From assembly GCA_031430575.1 (NCBI GenBank), contig JANPBT010000037.1, positions 124,001 through 188,000 on the forward strand: DNA of 64,000 nt. The letters run 5' to 3'. The notes beneath the pieces were generated by a model, which did not search any database, was not told the origin of the DNA, and saw only the letters and a program-made list of their open reading frames with translations. Each line of letters starts with the position of its first letter. Position 1 is the stretch's first letter. Shown here piece by piece: positions 51,912 through 61,533 of the stretch. The stretch comes from JANMDS01 sp031430575. GTDB taxonomy: Bacteria; Pseudomonadota; Gammaproteobacteria; Burkholderiales; Casimicrobiaceae. A program made the translations under genes and the position numbers.

Positions 51912-53369
51912 TTACGTGCAGTTTATTGTCGTAACCGCTTGGCTTCCCGCTGAGTCAACGACAGTAACGGTTGTCACTGTGCCCACTGGATACACATTCG
52001 TGCCCGTAGACCACTGAACCACGAAGGAAGTAGAAACCGAGTAGGCGCCGGAAGCGATTAAGCTCCCACCGGATATGACCGACGAAGCTCCACCTACGAC
52101 AGTGGCGCGATATGGACTCACCCCACCATTGATTAACACCGTTTGCGTGCCGGTTAAGCCAGCTGCGCAAGATCGCGTCGTACCGCTTGTCGAGGCAATG
52201 ATTGGAACGGTCGGCGGCGTAACCACTAGCTTACCGACTGGAACCGGCGCTGATGTTGGAATTGGGTCTTTACCTTCCGAGTTTTCAAGCCCGACGCCAA
52301 CGGTGCGACCTGTGGCATCCGTAATGAATATCACGGCATTGCTGTTGATGATACAACCGCCGTTGGTGCGACCCGTAAAGTAACCTCCGTTGGATAAGAC
52401 AGTAGTAGTTCCGCCAGCAACGTTACTGCCAAAAAGATTGCCGACTAGGATCGTATCGGGTACCGACGAAACGACGCGGTAAGGGGGCGTACCGCCAAAA
52501 ATGTAATATCCAACCTCCGCACCCGAGCTACAAATTCCTTTGAAAGCGCCGGTAATCGTCCATGAAGAAGGGGACACTGTAAGCACTTCCTTGCCGTCGG
52601 TAACTTGAACGACAGGAAAGCTATTATCAAGCCGCGAGCCTGTGACTAAATCGGTTGCGCGGATGAGCCCAAACGACGTAATCGCGTTGACATCTGCCTT
52701 AATTCGTACGATCGCCAAGCCTTGGGCGTCGGTCGTTACCGTAATCGCTTTGGTAAGCTGCGTTGCTGCATCATCCAAAACAAAGTTGTATTGCCCTTGA
52801 AGCGCCTCAAATCTGACTTGTCGTCCTGCCAACGGCGCTCCGGTAGGGCTACGCAAGGTCACTGAGGCCGTCGCCGTTTGTCCGGCGCAGACGCTTCCGT
52901 TTGTGCAATTTGCGCCAACGATCTTGAAGTCTTTTTCTTTGTCGAGAAACGGGGTCGGCACGATATCCGCCGCGGCGGTCGCACTGTTACCGGCAGAATC
53001 TGTAACGCTTATGGTGACCGCTGCGTTGTTTGTGCCGCCGCTGGAGCCGCCTGCAGCGGATAGCGTAATCGTGCTTCCGATGACGTCTTGCAGTAAAGGC
53101 AGCAGCGTAGGATTTGAACTGAACGCGCGATAAGGCGGCACACCGCCAGTGACCAAAAGCGAAGTAGGTTGATTGACATAAAGCGTCACCACGCCAGGGT
53201 TAACGGTTAATGGAAGTGGCGCAGCAGGCCCAGGCGCAGGATTAAGCGGGGCGCCTTCTGTGGTGCCGCCGCCGCCGCAGCCTGGAAGTTGCAAGACGAT
53301 TCCTGAGAGCGCGACAGCGATTAAGCCTTGCGAGGTAAGCTTGAATACTAAAGAAGATGCAGTTTTCAT
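51912..53369 (-). CDS. surface lipoprotein with Ig-like repeats
   Basis: A 485-aa secreted protein. The signal peptide ends in the lipobox L-P-G-C followed by GGGG, then a Pro/Ala linker. Three or more beta domains follow: two share GGVPPYRAFSS / GGTPPYRVVSS / GGVSPYRATVVGG, and a middle one (about 155-260) resembles a Big-1/invasin fold (ASVTLRSPTGAPLAGRQVRF). Probably anchored in the outer membrane; the ligand is unknown. It has six or so Cys in the second half. Confidence 0.75.
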   Translation of the reverse strand: MKTASSLVFKLTSQGLIAVALSGIVLQLPGCGGGGTTEGAPLNPAPGPAAPLPLTVNPGVVTLYVNQPTSLLVTGGVPPYRAFSSNPTLLPLLQDVIGSTITLSAAGGSSGGTNNAAVTISVTDSAGNSATAAADIVPTPFLDKEKDFKIVGANCTNGSVCAGQTATASVTLRSPTGAPLAGRQVRFEALQGQYNFVLDDAATQLTKAITVTTDAQGLAIVRIKADVNAITSFGLIRATDLVTGSRLDNSFPVVQVTDGKEVLTVSPSSWTITGAFKGICSSGAEVGYYIFGGTPPYRVVSSVPDTILVGNLFGSNVAGGTTTVLSNGGYFTGRTNGGCIINSNAVIFITDATGRTVGVGLENSEGKDPIPTSAPVPVGKLVVTPPTVPIIASTSGTTRSCAAGLTGTQTVLINGGVSPYRATVVGGASSVISGGSLIASGAYSVSTSFVVQWSTGTNVYPVGTVTTVTVVDSAGSQAVTTINCT

Positions 53370-53657
53370 CTGATGTGCGGATCAGGGCATTACCCTGTCA
53401 TGACCGAATTATTTCAATTACACCGCACAGTTAGCTCGGAATCAAGATGTCATATGTTGAATTTATGACATCGTTGCGCAGACGGTAAAAAACGACCTTA
53501 TTTCAGTTCAGCCTAGCGGGATTTCTTAAAAAAACAGACGCCGTGCCACCAAAACTAGAAAGAAAATGCTTTACAATTGAAAGGTTTCGCTGTGCGCTTT
53601 GTATGTTTAGGCGTTATGGCTTTATGCTTTTTTCGCATACATGTAAGGATTTTGCCC

Positions 53658-56600
53658 GTGAATACTGAACGTCCATTGCCGTCGGCTGCCCAAGCTGGCA
53701 CTCCATATGCAAACTTCGCGCCGCCGAAGGCGCAAGGGCTTTACCACCCCTCAAACGAAAAAGACGCGTGTGGTCTCGGATTTATTGCCAACATTAAGGG
53801 CAAGAAGTCACACGAGATTGTGCAAAAAGGGCTTGAGATTTTGAAAAATCTTACCCATCGGGGTGCCGTCGGTGCGGATAAATTGCAAGGCGATGGTGCG
53901 GGCATCCTAATTCAAATGCCCGACGCTTTCTTACGAAAAGAATGTGGCAAATTGAGCATCACGCTGCCAAAGCAAGGCGAATACGGCGTGGGTATGGTTT
54001 TCCTGCCGAAAGAGCCCGCATCGAAAATGGCTTGTGAGCAAGAAATTGAGCGGGCGGTGCATGCCGAGGGGCAACGTTTACTCGGTTGGCGCGATGTTCC
54101 GGTGAGCAATGCGACGTTGGGCGAAGGCGTGAAGGCGCTCGAGCCGATCATCCGCATGGTCTTCATCGGGCGCGGCTCCCCAGACATGGATGCCGACGCG
54201 CTTGAGCGTAAGCTTTTTATTATCCGCAAATCGTCCGGGCATGCGATTCAGGCTCTTTGTTTGCGCCACGGCAAAGAGTTTTATGTGCCATCGATGTCAA
54301 CGCGCACCTTAGTCTACAAAGGCATGCTGCTCGCCGATCAAGTCGGTGAATACTATCTTGATCTGCAAAACCCGACGCTTACGTCTGCGCTGGCAATGGT
54401 GCACCAACGTTTCTCCACAAATACCTTTCCAACGTGGGATTTGGCTCATCCGTTTCGGATGGTTTGTCACAACGGAGAAATAAATACGCTTCGCGGCAAC
54501 GTGAACTGGATTCGTGCTCGTCAGCAAGCGATTTCCTCATCGGTTCTAGGAGAAGACCTTAATAAAATCTGGCCGTTGATTTACGACGGTCAATCAGATT
54601 CCGCGTCATTCGACAACTGCTTAGAGCTGCTCACGATGGGCGGCTACTCGCTATCGCATGCGATGATGCTGATGATTCCAGAGGCGTGGGCGAGCAACCC
54701 GCTGATGGCCGAAGATCAGCGCGCGTTTTATGAATACCATGCCGCGCTAATGGAGCCCTGGGACGGCCCCGCTGCGATGGCGTTTACCGATGGCACGCAA
54801 ATCGGCGCAACGCTTGACCGCAATGGCTTGCGCCCTGCTCGATATATCGTCACCGATGATGACCATATCGTGATGGCCTCAGAAGTCGGTGTGCTCAATA
54901 TTCCCGAATCAAAAATTGTTAAAAAATGGCGCTTGCAGCCTGGCAAGATGTTGCTTGTTGATTTGGTACAGGGGCGCATCATTGACGATGCTGAAATTAA
55001 GCGAAATCTTTCCGCAGCTAAGCCCTACAAAGATTGGATCGCAAAAACTAAGATTTCGCTCGAAGATTTGCCAGAACCTGCGCCGCAGGTATCGGCAAGT
55101 GTTTCGTTGCTTGATCGGCAGCAAGCGTTTGGCTATACCCAAGAAGATACGAAATTCATCCTCGCGCCAATGGGCATCAATAGCGAAGAGCCAACAGGAT
55201 CGATGGGCAATGATGCCGCGCTGCCAGTGCTATCCAATAAGCCAAAAGTTTTTTATCACTATTTCAAGCAACTTTTTGCACAAGTTACCAACCCGCCGAT
55301 CGATCCGATTCGCGAAGAGTTAGTGATGTCACTGACGACGTTTATCGGCCCGAAGCCTAATTTGCTCGGCTGGGATGAGCAAAATCCGCCGATGCGCCTT
55401 GAGGCAGATCAACCGATACTGTCCGCTTCAAATATGGAGAAAATTCGCCATATTGAGCTTTTCTCAGGCGCAGAATTTAAATCAAAAGAGCTCGATATTT
55501 CTTACCCCGTGCAATGGGGCACAGAAGGTATCGAGGCCGCGCTGGCATCGCTCGCCGCATCAGCGGTCGATGCAATTAAGCAAGGCATTACGATTTTGAT
55601 CTTGACTGATCGTCATGTCGACAAAGCGCGCGTGCCGATTCCTGCGCTCTTAGCAACCGCTGCCGTGCATCAGCATCTCGTGCGCGCGGGTTTGCGCACC
55701 AGTGCGGGCCTCGTTGTTGAGACCGGCTCTGCACGCGAAGTGCATCATTTCGCATTGCTGGGCGGCTATGGCGCGGAGGCAATTCATCCCTACCTCGCGC
55801 TTGAGACGCTTACCCAACTTTCCACAATCGTGCCGGAAATTAAGGCCGAGGAAAGTGAATACCGTTATATCAAAGCGATTTGCAAAGGCTTAAACAAAGT
55901 CATGTCCAAAATGGGCATTTCAACGTTTCAATCTTACTGCGGTGCGCAAATTTTTGAAGCGGTCGGCCTCAACACACCGTTTATAGAAAAATATTTCACC
56001 GGCACGCCCACGGGCGTTGAGGGCATCGGCGTCTTTGAAATCGCAGAAGAATCTGTGCGCTTGCATAGGCTTGCTTTTGGCAATGACCCCACATTAGCTG
56101 ATGCGCTGGATGTCGGGGGTGAATACGCTTATCGCATTCGCGGCGAAGAGCATATGTGGACCCCCGATTCCATCGCGAAATTGCAACATGCCACGCGCGC
56201 CGGTTTGGAAAAGGGTGCTGGCACGTTTAAAGAATACGCGCAACTTATCAACGATCAATCGCGGGCACTTAAAACCTTCCGTGGATTGTTTGATTTCAAA
56301 TATGGTCAATGCACGCCAGTGCCGATCGAAGAGGTCGAACCTGCGGCGCAGATTGTGAAGCGTTTCGTCACTGGCGCAATGTCGCTCGGTTCAATTTCAA
56401 CTGAAGCCCACGCAACGCTTGCTGTCGCGATGAACCGCATCGGCGGTAAATCGAACACAGGTGAAGGAGGGGAAGATTTTCGGCGCTACCGCACCGAAAT
56501 GCGCAATGGTGGCGACGCAGGAATCAACGATGGCGACACAATCGCGTCGGTCGTTGGCAAAGAGCGCATCGTTGCCGATATCCCGTTGCGTAAAGGCGAT

Positions 56601-58448
56601 TCACTGCGCTCAAAAATCAAGCAAGTTGCGTCTGGGCGATTTGGGGTCACAGCAGAATATTTAGCGTCTGCCGATCAAATCCAAATCAAAATGGCGCAAG
56701 GCGCCAAGCCGGGCGAAGGCGGGCAATTGCCAGGCGGAAAAGTCTCTGACTACATCGGTCAATTGCGTTACTCGGTGCCGGGCGTTGGCTTGATTTCACC
56801 GCCGCCACACCATGATATCTACTCGATTGAAGATTTGGCGCAGCTCATTCACGATCTTAAAAACGCCAATCAGAAAGCCTCGATCAGCGTGAAGCTGGTC
56901 AGTGAAGTCGGTGTCGGCACCGTCGCGGCGGGCGTGGCGAAAGCCAAGGCCGATCACGTCACGATTTCCGGTCATGACGGCGGCACCGGCGCATCACCGG
57001 TCTCATCGATCAAGCATGCAGGCACCCCGTGGGAATTGGGCTTAGCCGAAACGCAGCAAACGTTGGTGCTCAATAAACTGCGTGGCCGTATCACCGTGCA
57101 AGTCGATGGTCAAATGAAAACAGGCCGCGACGTTATCATCGGCGCGATGCTCGGCGCTGATGAATTTGGCTTTGCCACTGCGCCACTGGTGGTTGAAGGC
57201 TGCATCATGATGCGCAAGTGTCATTTAAATACCTGCCCGGTTGGCGTGGCGACGCAAGACCCGGTCTTGCGCGCGAAATTCCAGGGCAAGCCCGAGCATG
57301 TGGTGAACTACTTTTTCTTCGTCGCTGAGGAAGCGCGAGAGTTGATGGCCAAACTTGGCGTGCGCACGATCAACGAATTAATCGGCCGCAGCGATCTGCT
57401 CGAAATGAAAGCGGGCATTACACACTGGAAAGCCAAAGGCTTAGATTTTTCGCGCGTTTTCTATCAACCCGATATGCCCAAAGAAGTCGCGCGTCGGCAT
57501 GTTGAAAAGCAAGACCACGGGCTTGAATTTGCGTTGGATAATACGCTCATCGCCTCCGCGAAAGATGCGATTGCAAGCGGCACGAAAACGATTATCGAAA
57601 GCAAAATCTCAAACAGCAATCGCTCGGTCGGTGCGATGCTGGCCAATCAAATTGCCGCGAAATATGGGCACGAAGGCTTGCCAGACGATACGCTGCGCGT
57701 GCGATTCAATGGCATTGCGGGGCAGTCTTTTGGCGCATTTTTAGCGCGCGGTATTACCTTTGAGCTGCAAGGCGCAACCAACGATTACACGGGCAAGGGC
57801 TTGTCGGGCGGGCACATCATCGTCTACCCTGATCCTGCGTGCCCCGCGAAAGCAGAAGAAAATATCTTGATCGGCAATACTGTGCTCTATGGCGCTATTG
57901 AGGGCGAAGCCTTCTTCCGCGGCGTGGCGGGCGAGCGCTTCGCGGTGCGCAATTCTGGCGCGACGACGGTCGTGGAAGGCACTGGCGATCATGGTTGCGA
58001 ATACATGACCGGCGGTACGGTCGTCGTGCTCGGCAAAACCGGGCGCAATTTTGCAGCGGGTATGTCTGGCGGCCATGCTTACGTTTACGATGCCGACGGC
58101 ACCTTTAAGCACCATGCAAATATGAGTATGATCGCGCTAGAGTCGGTGCAAACCGAGACCGAGCAGGGCGGCGCAGATCATGAGCTGATCGCCCAAGGCA
58201 AAGGCCGCAAGCGCCATAGCGGCATGAGCGATGAAGCATTGTTGAAGTCTTTGGTCGATAAGCATTTGCGCGTTACTGGCTCAACAGTCGCGCTGCGAAT
58301 CATCGACAACTGGGAGACCGAGCGCAAGAAATTTGTAAAAATCTTCCCGCATGAATACAAGCGTGCGCTCACGGAGCAATACGCAAGCGAAACGCAATTG
58401 GCAAATAAGACTAAATCTGCGCCGCAGGTATCGGCAGAGGTGAAATAA
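53658..58448 (+). CDS. gltB: glutamate synthase (NADPH) large subunit
   Basis: GltB makes glutamate from 2-oxoglutarate and glutamine. The catalytic Cys is in DACGLGFIANIKG; the synthase domain contains GEGGEDFRRYRTEM and the 3Fe-4S ligands CIMMRKCHLNTCPVG; the C-terminal beta-helix has GGTVVVLGKTGRNFAAGMSG. GTG 53658 follows TAAGGAT and places the Cys near residue 37, so a short N-terminal extension would be cut off. Three repeats: 55078-55091 (P-A-P-Q-V), 56338-56351 (P-A-A-Q-I, one mismatch) and 58417-58430 (S-A-P-Q-V near the end). The 288 bases upstream (53370-53657) hold A+T-rich promoter sequence only. Confidence 0.96.
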   Translation: MNTERPLPSAAQAGTPYANFAPPKAQGLYHPSNEKDACGLGFIANIKGKKSHEIVQKGLEILKNLTHRGAVGADKLQGDGAGILIQMPDAFLRKECGKLSITLPKQGEYGVGMVFLPKEPASKMACEQEIERAVHAEGQRLLGWRDVPVSNATLGEGVKALEPIIRMVFIGRGSPDMDADALERKLFIIRKSSGHAIQALCLRHGKEFYVPSMSTRTLVYKGMLLADQVGEYYLDLQNPTLTSALAMVHQRFSTNTFPTWDLAHPFRMVCHNGEINTLRGNVNWIRARQQAISSSVLGEDLNKIWPLIYDGQSDSASFDNCLELLTMGGYSLSHAMMLMIPEAWASNPLMAEDQRAFYEYHAALMEPWDGPAAMAFTDGTQIGATLDRNGLRPARYIVTDDDHIVMASEVGVLNIPESKIVKKWRLQPGKMLLVDLVQGRIIDDAEIKRNLSAAKPYKDWIAKTKISLEDLPEPAPQVSASVSLLDRQQAFGYTQEDTKFILAPMGINSEEPTGSMGNDAALPVLSNKPKVFYHYFKQLFAQVTNPPIDPIREELVMSLTTFIGPKPNLLGWDEQNPPMRLEADQPILSASNMEKIRHIELFSGAEFKSKELDISYPVQWGTEGIEAALASLAASAVDAIKQGITILILTDRHVDKARVPIPALLATAAVHQHLVRAGLRTSAGLVVETGSAREVHHFALLGGYGAEAIHPYLALETLTQLSTIVPEIKAEESEYRYIKAICKGLNKVMSKMGISTFQSYCGAQIFEAVGLNTPFIEKYFTGTPTGVEGIGVFEIAEESVRLHRLAFGNDPTLADALDVGGEYAYRIRGEEHMWTPDSIAKLQHATRAGLEKGAGTFKEYAQLINDQSRALKTFRGLFDFKYGQCTPVPIEEVEPAAQIVKRFVTGAMSLGSISTEAHATLAVAMNRIGGKSNTGEGGEDFRRYRTEMRNGGDAGINDGDTIASVVGKERIVADIPLRKGDSLRSKIKQVASGRFGVTAEYLASADQIQIKMAQGAKPGEGGQLPGGKVSDYIGQLRYSVPGVGLISPPPHHDIYSIEDLAQLIHDLKNANQKASISVKLVSEVGVGTVAAGVAKAKADHVTISGHDGGTGASPVSSIKHAGTPWELGLAETQQTLVLNKLRGRITVQVDGQMKTGRDVIIGAMLGADEFGFATAPLVVEGCIMMRKCHLNTCPVGVATQDPVLRAKFQGKPEHVVNYFFFVAEEARELMAKLGVRTINELIGRSDLLEMKAGITHWKAKGLDFSRVFYQPDMPKEVARRHVEKQDHGLEFALDNTLIASAKDAIASGTKTIIESKISNSNRSVGAMLANQIAAKYGHEGLPDDTLRVRFNGIAGQSFGAFLARGITFELQGATNDYTGKGLSGGHIIVYPDPACPAKAEENILIGNTVLYGAIEGEAFFRGVAGERFAVRNSGATTVVEGTGDHGCEYMTGGTVVVLGKTGRNFAAGMSGGHAYVYDADGTFKHHANMSMIALESVQTETEQGGADHELIAQGKGRKRHSGMSDEALLKSLVDKHLRVTGSTVALRIIDNWETERKKFVKIFPHEYKRALTEQYASETQLANKTKSAPQVSAEVK

Positions 58449-58450
58449 GC

Positions 58451-59908
58451 ATGGGCAAGGTAACTGGATTTTTAGAAATTGACCGCATCGAAGAGCAGTA
58501 TCTGCCACCGGTCGAGCGAAAAAAGAATTACCGCGAATTTGTCTTGCGTTTGCAAGATGACGAAGCCAAAAAGCAGGGCGCGCGCTGCATGGATTGCGGC
58601 ATTCCGTTCTGCCATAACGGCTGCCCGGTCAATAACATCATCCCTGATTGGAATGATCTCGTCTACAAAGGTGCATGGAAGCAAGCGCTCGATGTGCTCC
58701 ACAGCACCAACAATTTCCCCGAGTTCACGGGTCGCATTTGTCCCGCGCCGTGTGAATCTGCGTGCACGTTGAATATTGATAACGCGCCGGTTGGCATTAA
58801 ATCGATCGAACATTTCATTATTGATAAAGGCTGGGAAAATAACTGGGTGGTACCCGTACCTGCGGCGCAGAAAACAGGCAAAAAAATTGCGGTCATCGGA
58901 TCGGGTCCGGCAGGTTTAGCCGCGGCTCAGCAGCTCGCGCGCGCTGGCCACAGCGTGACGGTGATGGAGAAAAATGATCGCGTGGGCGGGCTGTTGCGCT
59001 ACGGAATTCCTGATTTCAAAATGGAAAAAACGCTGATTGATCGTCGCGTTGAGCAGATGGAAGCGGAAGGCGTGACCTTTCTTACCAAAACGCTCGTAGG
59101 CAAGATGCCTGAGAGCTCAACAGTGCAGAACGACGCTGCTAAAACGATTGAACCGCAAGCGTTGCTTAAAGATTACGACGCGGTAATTCTTGCCGGTGGC
59201 TCTGAGCAGCCGCGCGATTTGCCAGTGCCCGGGCGCGATCTTTCGGGCATTCACTACGCGATGGAATTTTTGCCTTCGCAAAATAAAGTGAATGCGGGCG
59301 ATACGCTTTCTGATCAGATCAAAGCGACCAATAAAAACGTTGTCGTCATCGGTGGCGGCGATACAGGCTCTGATTGCGTGGGCACTTCTAACCGCCACGG
59401 TGCGGCTGGCGTGACCCAATTTGAATTGCTCGCGCAACCGCCCGAGGAAGAATACAAACCGCTCGTATGGCCGTATTGGCCGATAAAACTGCGGACGTCT
59501 TCCAGCCATGAAGAAGGCTGCGATCGCGATTGGAGCGTGACGACCAAGCGCTTTGAGGGCGAAGATGGCAAAGTCACCAAACTGATCGGGGCTCGCGTGC
59601 ACTGGGAAAACGGCAAGATGGCCGAAATTCCTAACTCTGAGTTTGAAATCAAAGCTGATTTGGTCTTGCTCGCAATGGGCTTTACCAATCCGTTGCAATC
59701 TGTCCTCGATAGCTTCGGCGTCGAGCGCGACGTGCGCAACAACGCTAAAGCCTCGACGGATGATTACACGACCAACGTGCCTAAAGTTTTCGCCGCGGGT
59801 GATATGCGTCGTGGGCAATCGTTAGTGGTGTGGGCCATTCGCGAAGGGCGGCAAGCGGCGCGCGCAGTCGATGAATTTTTGATGGGAAGTTCTACGCTAC
59901 CACGATAG
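58451..59908 (+). CDS. gltD: glutamate synthase (NADPH) small subunit
   Basis: GltD passes electrons from NADPH through FAD and Fe-S clusters to GltB. Cys groups CMDCGIPFCHNGCPV and CPAPCESAC bind the clusters; IGSGPAGLAAAQQLARAG binds FAD and VVIGGGDTGSDC NADPH. Length 485 aa. A repeat (58857-58870) encodes V-P-A-A-Q-K right before the FAD loop. It starts three bases after gltB. Confidence 0.96.
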   Translation: MGKVTGFLEIDRIEEQYLPPVERKKNYREFVLRLQDDEAKKQGARCMDCGIPFCHNGCPVNNIIPDWNDLVYKGAWKQALDVLHSTNNFPEFTGRICPAPCESACTLNIDNAPVGIKSIEHFIIDKGWENNWVVPVPAAQKTGKKIAVIGSGPAGLAAAQQLARAGHSVTVMEKNDRVGGLLRYGIPDFKMEKTLIDRRVEQMEAEGVTFLTKTLVGKMPESSTVQNDAAKTIEPQALLKDYDAVILAGGSEQPRDLPVPGRDLSGIHYAMEFLPSQNKVNAGDTLSDQIKATNKNVVVIGGGDTGSDCVGTSNRHGAAGVTQFELLAQPPEEEYKPLVWPYWPIKLRTSSSHEEGCDRDWSVTTKRFEGEDGKVTKLIGARVHWENGKMAEIPNSEFEIKADLVLLAMGFTNPLQSVLDSFGVERDVRNNAKASTDDYTTNVPKVFAAGDMRRGQSLVVWAIREGRQAARAVDEFLMGSSTLPR

Positions 59909-59925
59909 ATTTGCGTCAATAGAGA

Positions 59926-59980
59926 AATACCTGCGGCGCAGATTGAGCGAAAATTTAGGCCAATCTGCGCCGCAGGTATT
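59926..59980. terminator. paired-repeat hairpin between gltD and the GlcG-like gene
   Basis: Cores at 59928-59941 and 59965-59978 in opposite orientation form a perfect 19-bp stem with a 17-base loop in a convergent gap. The rest of the gap up to 60125 contains no gene I can support. Confidence 0.65.
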
Positions 59981-60125
59981 TTAGAAGTGTTAGTCATGTT
60001 CCACCGATGCATGGTCTCGTTACACCCTGCAGCCATGGGTGTTGCAGACCTAAATTTCTGCGATCCCAGCGAATCAATAAAACTAAGGATGCCTGCGCTC
60101 CGCACAATCTGCTGCGGATAGTTCG

Positions 60126-60608
60126 CTACTTAAGCGCAGCAATGCCCGCCAGTGCGATCTGAGCATCTTGAACGGACTGAACACCGGAGACGCCAATCCC
60201 GCCTACGATTTTTCCGTCAACGATGATCGGAATGCCGCCTTCTAGCGGCATTAAGCCGTCGACGCGGAGCAAGCGCAGACCCGCGCCGCCGCCAGCAATT
60301 GCATCTTCCAGCGCTTTAGTTGGGCGACGAAAATTTACCGCGGTCGTTGCTTTCCCTTTGGCAATATCCAAGCTGCCATACTGGGCATTATCAAGTCGCT
60401 GCAACATGACGAGTTGGCTTGCGCTATCAACAATCGCGATCACGACATCCCATTTGTTTTTGCGAGCCTCTGCCTCCGCTGCAACCATCATTTTTTTTGC
60501 GGCCTCTAAGCCAATCGGTGAACCGTAAGGTGCCGGGCCAGACTGCGCGCCTACCAAACTTGCAGTAATACCAAAAGCGATTGCCGCTAAAAACGCTAAT
60601 TTTTTCAT
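60126..60608 (-). CDS. secreted GlcG/HbpS-type heme-binding protein
   Basis: A 160-aa protein with a signal peptide (MKKLAFLAAIAFGITASLVG, cut near GAQSG). The mature part is the GlcG/HbpS fold: IGLEAAKKMMVAAEAEARKN, VVIAIVDSASQLVMLQRLDN and GGIPIIVDGKIVGGIGVSG. Relatives bind heme or cobalamin or sense redox stress. It lies next to an iron-siderophore module, which suggests an iron or heme role. Confidence 0.8.
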   Translation of the reverse strand: MKKLAFLAAIAFGITASLVGAQSGPAPYGSPIGLEAAKKMMVAAEAEARKNKWDVVIAIVDSASQLVMLQRLDNAQYGSLDIAKGKATTAVNFRRPTKALEDAIAGGGAGLRLLRVDGLMPLEGGIPIIVDGKIVGGIGVSGVQSVQDAQIALAGIAALK

Positions 60609-60705
60609 TTCTCATGTCCTTGTTGGTTTGATCCGAAGGGGTATCGGCTTGTGACTCGGATGCTACGCTAGCGCAACAGAGATACGCAACATCAAAAAGG
60701 TTAGC

Positions 60706-60738
60706 GTATACCCTTATCGTTATAAAGATAAGGATACG
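60706..60738. promoter_or_regulatory. inverted repeat upstream of the GlcG-like gene
   Basis: CCTTATC (60712-60718) and GATAAGG (60727-60733) pair exactly, and the match extends outward with CGTATA/GATACG apart from a one- or two-base bulge. It lies in the 217-base gap between piuC and the GlcG-like gene. It may be a regulator site or the piuC terminator; no T run is seen. Confidence 0.35.
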
Positions 60739-60825
60739 GGCGTTGATTCTGCAACCGCAGTAGGGGCGCAGCGATTCCGAAGAGACCTAGCGTTGATCTG
60801 AATTGCGTCGCGGTGTTCTTTGTGT

Positions 60826-61533
60826 TTACGCGCCCACATCTGCCCACATCCGTAGCAGATTGTGATAACACCCTGTGAGCCGCACCGTTTCATCGTTATC
60901 CCCCGCACGCTGGCGCAGGGCTAGGATGGCCATGTCCATTTCGTAGAGCAAAGCGCGCTGATCGTCGCGACGGATCATACTTTCGATCCAGAAAAATGAG
61001 GCGATGCGTTCGCCTTGGGTGACAGGAGCAACGCGGTGGACGGTCGAAGCGCTGTAGAGCACCAAATCGCCAGCCGCGCCTTTTATCGCCCGCCCGCCCA
61101 TGCCATCTTCAATGATGAGTTCACCGCCTTTGTAGCTATCGGGCGAGCTGAGAAAAAGCGTAGCCGAGAGATCGGTGCGCACGTGACGTGCGGTGGGGGC
61201 GAATGTACGTACTGCGTTATCGATGTGGTTGCCAAAAAAATTGCTCATACCGCTATAGCGATTAAAGAGCGCGGGGAACACCGTTTTCGGCAGCGCCCGA
61301 GCGATGAATTGCGGATTGCGCGCGAGCGCTTGCGACACCATGCCCCTTGCCTTTTGTAATTGCAACGATGCTTCGGGTAATTGCTGATTGTGTTTTGCTT
61401 GCGCGCTTTGGTCGCCTGCTGTGCTGCGGCCATCTTCCCATGATGCTTTCGCCATAAGCGCGCGCACTTCACTCAATTCATCGGCCGTAAGCACATTTTC
61501 AATCACTGCAATATTCAAAATTTCATCGTCCAA
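60826..61533 (-). CDS. PKHD-type Fe(II)/2-oxoglutarate hydroxylase PiuC
   Basis: A 235-aa dioxygenase commonly found beside siderophore receptors. The facial triad is visible as HIDNAV (His-x-Asp) and VHRVAPVTQGER (His, then Arg for 2-oxoglutarate). The start is TTG 61533, inside the last codons of the receptor gene, so the two are translationally coupled. It probably modifies an imported siderophore or protein; the substrate is not known. Confidence 0.88.
   Translation of the reverse strand: MDDEILNIAVIENVLTADELSEVRALMAKASWEDGRSTAGDQSAQAKHNQQLPEASLQLQKARGMVSQALARNPQFIARALPKTVFPALFNRYSGMSNFFGNHIDNAVRTFAPTARHVRTDLSATLFLSSPDSYKGGELIIEDGMGGRAIKGAAGDLVLYSASTVHRVAPVTQGERIASFFWIESMIRRDDQRALLYEMDMAILALRQRAGDNDETVRLTGCYHNLLRMWADVGA

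Noticed and set aside
59764..60105. Open minus-strand frame of 113 residues after gltD
   Set aside because: It overlaps the gltD end and the paired-repeat hairpin; its sequence looks like a shadow of repeat and gltD coding sequence.
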